Notes under the pieces: model-generated
Database searches by the model: none
Seen by the model: only the letters and a program-made list of their open reading frames with translations
Told to the model about the DNA's origin: nothing
Assembly: GCA_963808815.1 (NCBI GenBank)
Contig: CAWEGI010000013.1
Coordinates: forward strand, 124,001 to 188,000
Direction: 5' to 3'
Source of the DNA: DATBLE01 sp963808815
GTDB taxonomy: Bacteria > Actinomycetota > Thermoleophilia > Gaiellales > Gaiellaceae
Length of the DNA: 64,000 bases
Position numbers and translations under genes: made by a program
Shown: piece by piece, positions 60,016-64,000 of the stretch
Layout: the number at the start of each line of letters is the position of its first letter
Position numbering within the stretch: the first letter of the stretch is position 1

Positions 60016-60181
60016 GATGATTGACCGGTAATTCGCGTGGTCGTGGGGAGGGCATGCACCAAGCAGTGTGGTCGACTCGGCCGGTGGCAAGGCCGGTGAG
60101 CCTTGGCGCCGGGCGAGGCGGCCGCAATGCGCCGTGTGCAGGCCCCCATCCGCGGCTGCGTGGAATTGCCGGTCAATCATC
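60016..60181. repeat. 166-bp element bounded by 19-bp inverted repeats
   Basis: Left arm 60016-60034 GATGATTGACCGGTAATTC; right arm 60163-60181 is its reverse complement with one mismatch (C for T). The next 25 or so bases inside both arms also look similar (a G-rich stretch before a TGCAC). The interior carries a CAAGG/CCTTG stem and two GGCCGGTG copies. No target duplication is seen. It fills the gap between the dagK-like stop and the E1alpha promoter. Could be a miniature transposable element, a structured RNA or a regulatory repeat. Confidence 0.55.
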
Positions 60182-61029
60182 TAGCCCGCGGCCACCAGCA
60201 CCGAGACGGCGTCGCGCTCCGCCTCGAAGACGGCCTCGGTGACGTCGCCGAGGTCCTCTCCGTCCGCCTGCAGCGGCAACGGCTCGTCGCACCGCACGCG
60301 GATCACGTCGGCGTCGTGCGCGGACAGGACGCCCGGCAGCCCCGCGAGCCCGCGGCCGGCCGCGACGCGCACCGCCAGGCGCAGCGAGCTCGCCCCGCCG
60401 AGGCGCTCGGGCGCGACCAGGTCGAGCCCGAGCTCGAAGCGCGCCTCGGGCGAGAACCGGAATGCGCGCGGGCCTGCGTAGGTGAACACCGCGTCGTTCG
60501 AGACGAACAGCAGCCCGGCTCGCCCAAGCCCCTCGATCTCGAGCCGCGGCTCGTACCCGCGGAACAACCGACGCGCGATCACCCGCGCGTACGCGAGGTC
60601 GCCGCGCCGCCGGCCGTCCTCGAGCCGCTTCCTCGTCTCCAGCTCGCGGACGGTTTCCGAGTCGACGCCGATCCCCGCCCCGAAGGAGAACCGCCTGCCG
60701 TTGACGCGGCCGACCGAGATCCTCCGCTCGCGAAAGGCCTGCGCCGGATCGTCCGGGATGCTCAGTGCACGCGCGAGCACGTTCGTGTGCCCTCCGGCCA
60801 CCACCCCGAGCAGCTTGTCGGCCGGCAGGCCGTTCAGGACCTCGTTGACGAGCCCGTCGCCGCCGTAGGCGAACACCGCGTCGCCCGTCGCTTCGGCGGC
60901 CAGCTCGGTCGCGTGGCCCCTGCGTTCGGTGAGCAGGGTCTCGACCACCTCCAGGCGCCGCTCGAGGTCGCGCACCCGCTCCTCCGTGACGCGGCTGGCG
61001 AATGGATTGACGATGAGCGTGACGCTCAC
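60181..61029 (-). CDS. Diacylglycerol/lipid kinase-family protein
   Basis: A 282-aa DAGK-catalytic-domain lipid kinase. LIVNPFASRVTEE begins the nucleotide fold, GGDGLVNEVLNGL is the catalytic signature, and GAGIGVDSETVRELE and ADGEDLGDV complete the fold. Substrate: a diacylglycerol, sphingosine-like or polyprenyl lipid. The start GTG at 61029 is preceded by AAGGCT, a weak -10 match. The stop lies directly against the inverted-repeat element. Confidence 0.88.
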   Translation of the reverse strand: MSVTLIVNPFASRVTEERVRDLERRLEVVETLLTERRGHATELAAEATGDAVFAYGGDGLVNEVLNGLPADKLLGVVAGGHTNVLARALSIPDDPAQAFRERRISVGRVNGRRFSFGAGIGVDSETVRELETRKRLEDGRRRGDLAYARVIARRLFRGYEPRLEIEGLGRAGLLFVSNDAVFTYAGPRAFRFSPEARFELGLDLVAPERLGGASSLRLAVRVAAGRGLAGLPGVLSAHDADVIRVRCDEPLPLQADGEDLGDVTEAVFEAERDAVSVLVAAG

Positions 61030-61058
61030 GTCGAGAGCCTTACACGGTCAGGGCCCGG

Positions 61059-61490
61059 TCAGGCCGGGCGGACCGTGATCGTGACGTTCGTCCGGTCGGA
61101 GCACTCCTGAAGCTTGACCTGGCCGGTCGTGCCGTGGCCGGAGAAGTTCACCTCGGCGTCGTCCTCTTCCTTCTCCTTGTCCGTCACCGAGTAGCCGTTC
61201 TTGCCGTCGAGTGCGCTGTCGTACTCGTCGTAGGCCTCGTCGAGGTCGCCGTCGCGGTAGCCGGAGACCTTCGTCGTCGGCCCGTCCTTCTCCTGACTCG
61301 TGTAGGTCACCCCACTCGGCGTCGGAAACTGGGCAGGGAGCTGCGGCGAGCCGGACATCGCCGCGGGCGCCGCGCCGCAGTCCGCAGCCTCCTCGCCCTT
61401 GTCCGATTCGCCACCGCCGCCGCCGCAGCCGGCGACGGCGAACGCCGCGACAGGGACGACGAGGATCACCGCGAAGGAGCGCCTGCCCAC
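61059..61490 (-). CDS. Small exported lipoprotein
   Basis: A 143-aa lipoprotein. GTG 61490 starts a signal peptide with lipobox VAGC near residue 20, followed by a poly-Gly and acidic stretch, then a domain with KVSGYRDGDLDEAYDEYDSAL and NFSGHGTTGQVKLQECSDRTNVTITVRP. Two Cys (DCGAAP and QECSD) may form a disulfide. No family is recognised. It follows the 366-aa exported protein by 11 nt. Confidence 0.65.
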   Translation of the reverse strand: MGRRSFAVILVVPVAAFAVAGCGGGGGESDKGEEAADCGAAPAAMSGSPQLPAQFPTPSGVTYTSQEKDGPTTKVSGYRDGDLDEAYDEYDSALDGKNGYSVTDKEKEEDDAEVNFSGHGTTGQVKLQECSDRTNVTITVRPA

Positions 61491-61501
61491 GGAGCCGTAG
61501 C

Positions 61502-62602
61502 CTACAAATGCGCCCAGAGGATTGCACCTCCCACCAGCGCGGCTGCTCCCAGCACTGCGACCAGGACGATCGTCAGGGTGTCGTCGCCGCCCGACGACCG
61601 CCCGGCGGCCGCGAGCACGGGCAGGCGCTCGACCGTCCGGTACGCGTACACGGCGGTGCTCGGGCCGGACGGGTCCGGCGAGTCGAGGAAGTGGTGGTAC
61701 TGCCGTGCGAGAGCAACGGCTCCGAGTGCCCGCTGGAGGCCCGCCAGCGAGGGCACCGGGTCGCGCCGGCCGGGAAGTATCTCGAGGGGCCCGAGCGGCT
61801 CGACTAGCAGGTCGAGCTCGGGCAAGGCCCTCCCGGGAACGGTGAACGTCCGCGCGGTCGGGCGGCCCGCGCCGAGCACGACCGACAGGGCAACCGGCGC
61901 CCGCCCCGGGGCCGCGATCGTGCCGCGAACGCGCAGCGGCGCCGTGACGCCGATGACAGCCTGCCCCGTGGCGCGGCCGGGCAGCGCGAGCTGCGACGGC
62001 ACCACCGTCGTCGTCCCTTCCCGGCGCAGCCGCTCGAGGAGGGCCGTTACGGCGGCGGGGGCGACCGAGCCGGTCGTGACCGTGAAGCGTCCGCGCGCGA
62101 CGTCGTCCAACCGGACCACGATCGCGCCGGCGCGGCGCTCGACCGAGACCCGCAGCGGCAGGACGGCCGCCGCGGTCGGGGCGAGCGTGATGGTTGCCGC
62201 CAGGACGCGGCGACCGGAGGCGAAGCCCTGCCACACGATCCCCAGGTCGCGCAGGCCGGGCTCTGCCTGCGATCCGGGAGCCGCGACGACCTTCGTCGCC
62301 GGCGCAGGGACGAGAAACGTGAAGTCGCCGGGGCGGGTGATCGTCAGCCGTTGGGCGACGACGACGCCGACCGGTGCGCCCGAACGGTCGATCCCCACGG
62401 TGACGCGCTCGAAGTTCCGCAGCCGTCCCGAAAAGCGGGTCTCACCCGCAGTGACGCCTGCGATTCGCTTGCCCACGAGCGGAGGCGGCCCCGACGTCCG
62501 CGCCGTCGGCGACAGGAGCGTGATCGTGTCGGCGGCGGCTGCCGCGGGAGACAGCAGCAGACCGCCGGCCACGAGGACGCTCAGGCCTGGCCGCAGCGGC
62601 AT
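61502..62602 (-). CDS. Exported beta-rich protein with C-terminal membrane helix
   Basis: A 366-aa protein with a signal peptide (about 5-24) and an extracytoplasmic region that seems composed of beta strands (FTFLVPAPATKVVAAPG; VRLDDVARGRFTVTTGS). A C-terminal transmembrane helix (LTIVLVAVLGAAALVGGAIL) ends the chain. The middle contains LALARQYHHFLDSP. No known domain recognised. It abuts the LivJ-type gene (end 62603), so it may be linked to that transporter's operon. Confidence 0.6.
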   Translation of the reverse strand: MPLRPGLSVLVAGGLLLSPAAAAADTITLLSPTARTSGPPPLVGKRIAGVTAGETRFSGRLRNFERVTVGIDRSGAPVGVVVAQRLTITRPGDFTFLVPAPATKVVAAPGSQAEPGLRDLGIVWQGFASGRRVLAATITLAPTAAAVLPLRVSVERRAGAIVVRLDDVARGRFTVTTGSVAPAAVTALLERLRREGTTTVVPSQLALPGRATGQAVIGVTAPLRVRGTIAAPGRAPVALSVVLGAGRPTARTFTVPGRALPELDLLVEPLGPLEILPGRRDPVPSLAGLQRALGAVALARQYHHFLDSPDPSGPSTAVYAYRTVERLPVLAAAGRSSGGDDTLTIVLVAVLGAAALVGGAILWAHL

Positions 62603-63838
62603 CTAGCGCTCCTGCGGGATCACCGGCAGCGTGGCCGAGAGGGCGTCGTCCTTCACCGGCTCGTACGTCATGCCTTCGAAGCGGGCGAAGTAGACATCGT
62701 CGTCGACCACGCCCTCGTGGTTGATGCGGTTGAAGCCACGCGAGTCGCCGTTCGCTCCCTCGATCGACACCTCGTGCAGCGCCGCAAGCACCTTCGCCGG
62801 ATCAGTCGACTTCGCCGCCTGGACCGCCGCGATCAGCAGGTGTGTGAAGTCGTAGGGGTACATCGCGTAGTCGGGCGGCTGCACTACCGACCGTCCCGCA
62901 GCGCTGCGGACTCCGACCCGCTGGGCCCCGAACAGCTGCTCGTAGGCCGACTGGAAGGCCACGAACGGCGCCGGCCCCTCCTCCGCCGTCATCCGGCCCG
63001 AAGCGAACACGAGCCCGTCGAGCCACTCCGGGTGGCCGGCCAGCTCCTGGCGGAGCAGCGGGTCCTCGGCCGACGGCGGCGCGTATACCGGAACGTTCCA
63101 GCCCGAGCTGCGCGCGGCGATCACCGCCTCGGCGATCGCCGAGGGCTGTCCCCAGACGAGCAGCGCCGTTGCGCCCGAGCGCCGCGCCTGCACGATCTGC
63201 GGCGCCAGGTCGGTCGCGGTGGACGGCACCTGGATCCGGGCGGCGACCGAGTCTCGGTTCTGGGAGAACGCGTGGTCGAGCGCAGCCAGCCCCTCGCGCC
63301 CGTAGCCGGTGTCGTCGGTGAGGAAGGCGATCTTCAGCTTCTTCGGGATCAGGTATTCGGCGAAACGGAAGGCGATCCCGTGGTCGGTCGGGGCGATCCG
63401 GAACACGTTCGGCCGCTTCGCAGGGTCGACGAGCCCGGTGCCGCCGTCGAACACGATGCTGATCGGGATATGCGCGCGGTCGGCGATCTTCCAGGCGGCA
63501 TCGATCCCCGTCCCGTCGCTGACGATCGCCGCCGCGTGCTGGGCGACCGCACGCCGGACGTCGGCGACCGCCCGGCTCGCCGAATGCGCGTTGTCGTAGC
63601 GGACGACCCTCAGCCGGTAGTCGTCGCCGTCGACGGAGAGGAGAGCGTTGCGCGATGCGAGTCGGACGCCGTTCTCGATCGTCGTCCCGAGGTAGGAGTC
63701 GCGGCTGAACGGAGCGTCGACGGCGATCACCAGCTCGCGCGCCTGCGAGCCCTGGGACGATTTCTCCGCGCCGCCGCAACCGGCCAGGAGCACGACCAGT
63801 GCGGCACAGGCGACAGCCGCTCTCAGCACGGCCGCCAC
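62603..63838 (-). CDS. Branched-chain amino acid-type ABC substrate-binding lipoprotein
   Basis: A 411-aa periplasmic-binding protein (LivJ type) that captures amino acids or related ligands for an ABC importer. Signal peptide with lipobox LLAGC; the fold begins with LVIAVDAPFSRDSYLGTTIENGVRLA, then VRYDNAHSAS and VFRIAPTDHGIAFRFAEYL, and continues with TGYGREGLAALDHAF. GTG 63838 is 1 nt past the ATPase stop, so the two belong to one operon. The ligand is unknown. Confidence 0.88.
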   Translation of the reverse strand: MAAVLRAAVACAALVVLLAGCGGAEKSSQGSQARELVIAVDAPFSRDSYLGTTIENGVRLASRNALLSVDGDDYRLRVVRYDNAHSASRAVADVRRAVAQHAAAIVSDGTGIDAAWKIADRAHIPISIVFDGGTGLVDPAKRPNVFRIAPTDHGIAFRFAEYLIPKKLKIAFLTDDTGYGREGLAALDHAFSQNRDSVAARIQVPSTATDLAPQIVQARRSGATALLVWGQPSAIAEAVIAARSSGWNVPVYAPPSAEDPLLRQELAGHPEWLDGLVFASGRMTAEEGPAPFVAFQSAYEQLFGAQRVGVRSAAGRSVVQPPDYAMYPYDFTHLLIAAVQAAKSTDPAKVLAALHEVSIEGANGDSRGFNRINHEGVVDDDVYFARFEGMTYEPVKDDALSATLPVIPQER

Positions 63839-63839
63839 C

Positions 63840-64000
63840 CTAGCCGGGCAGGGCCTTCCCGTCGGCCATCACCACCACGCGGTCGGCGAGTGCACGGACG
63901 AGGCGCTGGTCGTGCTCGACGACGAGTAGCGAGACGCCGCTCTCCCGGATCGACGCCAGGATCTCCAGCAGGCCGTCTACCTCGGTCCGCGCTGCCCCCG
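63840..64000 (-). CDS. Liv-type ABC transporter ATP-binding protein, C-terminal part (partial)
   Basis: The frame runs off the right edge; about 52 C-terminal residues are visible. VDGLLEILASIRESGVSLLVVEHD includes the switch His of an ABC ATPase, and LADRVVVMADGKALPG is the usual LivF/LivG end. The stop (63842-63840) is followed 1 nt later by the substrate-binding protein gene. Confidence 0.8.
   Translation of the reverse strand, partial: GAARTEVDGLLEILASIRESGVSLLVVEHDQRLVRALADRVVVMADGKALPG

Noticed and set aside
59992..60180. A 62-codon minus-strand frame starting in the right arm of the inverted-repeat element
   Set aside because: No domain or RBS, and it ends within the dehydrogenase promoter region; it is a by-product of the repeat.
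1..64000. tRNA, rRNA, CRISPR array, riboswitch or prophage
   Set aside because: Gaps longer than 70 bp were read on both strands; no cloverleaf, spaced repeats, riboswitch core or phage gene was recognised. A covariance search could still reveal a small RNA.

Overview
This 64 kb window is a very GC-rich chromosomal segment, probably from an actinobacterium close to the class Thermoleophilia (Gaiellales or Solirubrobacterales). That placement is inferred from gene content and base composition: menaquinone genes of the futalosine route, a UvrD2-like helicase with an HRDC-like end, GT87-type membrane glycosyltransferases, many GTG/TTG starts, and many starts lying 6-7 nt behind a TANNNT -10 box, as expected of leaderless mRNAs. 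No rRNA, tRNA, CRISPR array, insertion sequence or phage gene was found. No gene-free stretch exceeds 300 bases.

Layout. 1-6036: surface polysaccharide or secondary-metabolite genes (phosphotransferase, ATP-grasp, glycosyltransferase, flippase, O-carbamoyltransferase). 6057-9638: HtrA-like protease behind an 11-bp repeat operator, a phosphodiester glycosidase-domain protein, a SHOCT protein and a UPF0104-type membrane protein. 9737-12791: PIG-L deacetylase, O-antigen ligase and an Ig-like exported protein. 12812-19548: one tightly overlapping operon with a fumarate reductase-like flavoprotein, two-subunit class I fumarase, ComA-like phosphosulfolactate synthase, APS/PAPS reductase, APS kinase, ATP sulfurylase and a TauE-type exporter. 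19628-26255: UppP, PAP2 phosphatase, iron-dependent dehydrogenase with its LysR regulator, a DUF354 protein and two low-complexity surface proteins.

26378-32480: UvrD2 helicase, a beta-propeller-like protein, CapD-type dehydratase, DegT aminotransferase and DedA. 32526-42123: a run of ten minus-strand genes joining menaquinone synthesis (ubiD, ubiX, menG, polyprenyl synthase, mqnA, an unusual radical SAM enzyme, mqnC) to a Bacillus-type menaquinol:cytochrome c reductase (qcrA, qcrB, qcrC). The enzymes that make the quinone and the complex that oxidises it are therefore encoded together. 42185-45882: sugar epimerase, a 42-aa membrane peptide, hemL and hemB. 45992-50964: ABC-2 exporter, AI-2E-type transporter, a degenerate LytM protein and a YmdB phosphoesterase. 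50927-56867: two polytopic glycosyltransferases, GtrA, Pcm and a phosphodiesterase/phosphatase. 56881-59995: 2-oxoacid dehydrogenase E1alpha, E1beta and E2. 60016-60181: an inverted-repeat element. 60181-64000: lipid kinase, exported proteins and the start of a Liv-type ABC transporter.

Thirteen genes are broken by apparent frameshifts although the reading continues in another frame with family motifs intact. Some breaks lie in G/C runs and several affect housekeeping genes, so uncorrected indels are the likeliest explanation; these genes are annotated across the break. The most interesting points are the sulfate-to-sulfonate gene order, the non-canonical radical SAM enzyme inside the menaquinone operon, the recurring leaderless promoter pattern, the CTG starts in CTGA overlaps, the 166-bp inverted-repeat element and the paralogous cysteine-repeat surface proteins.
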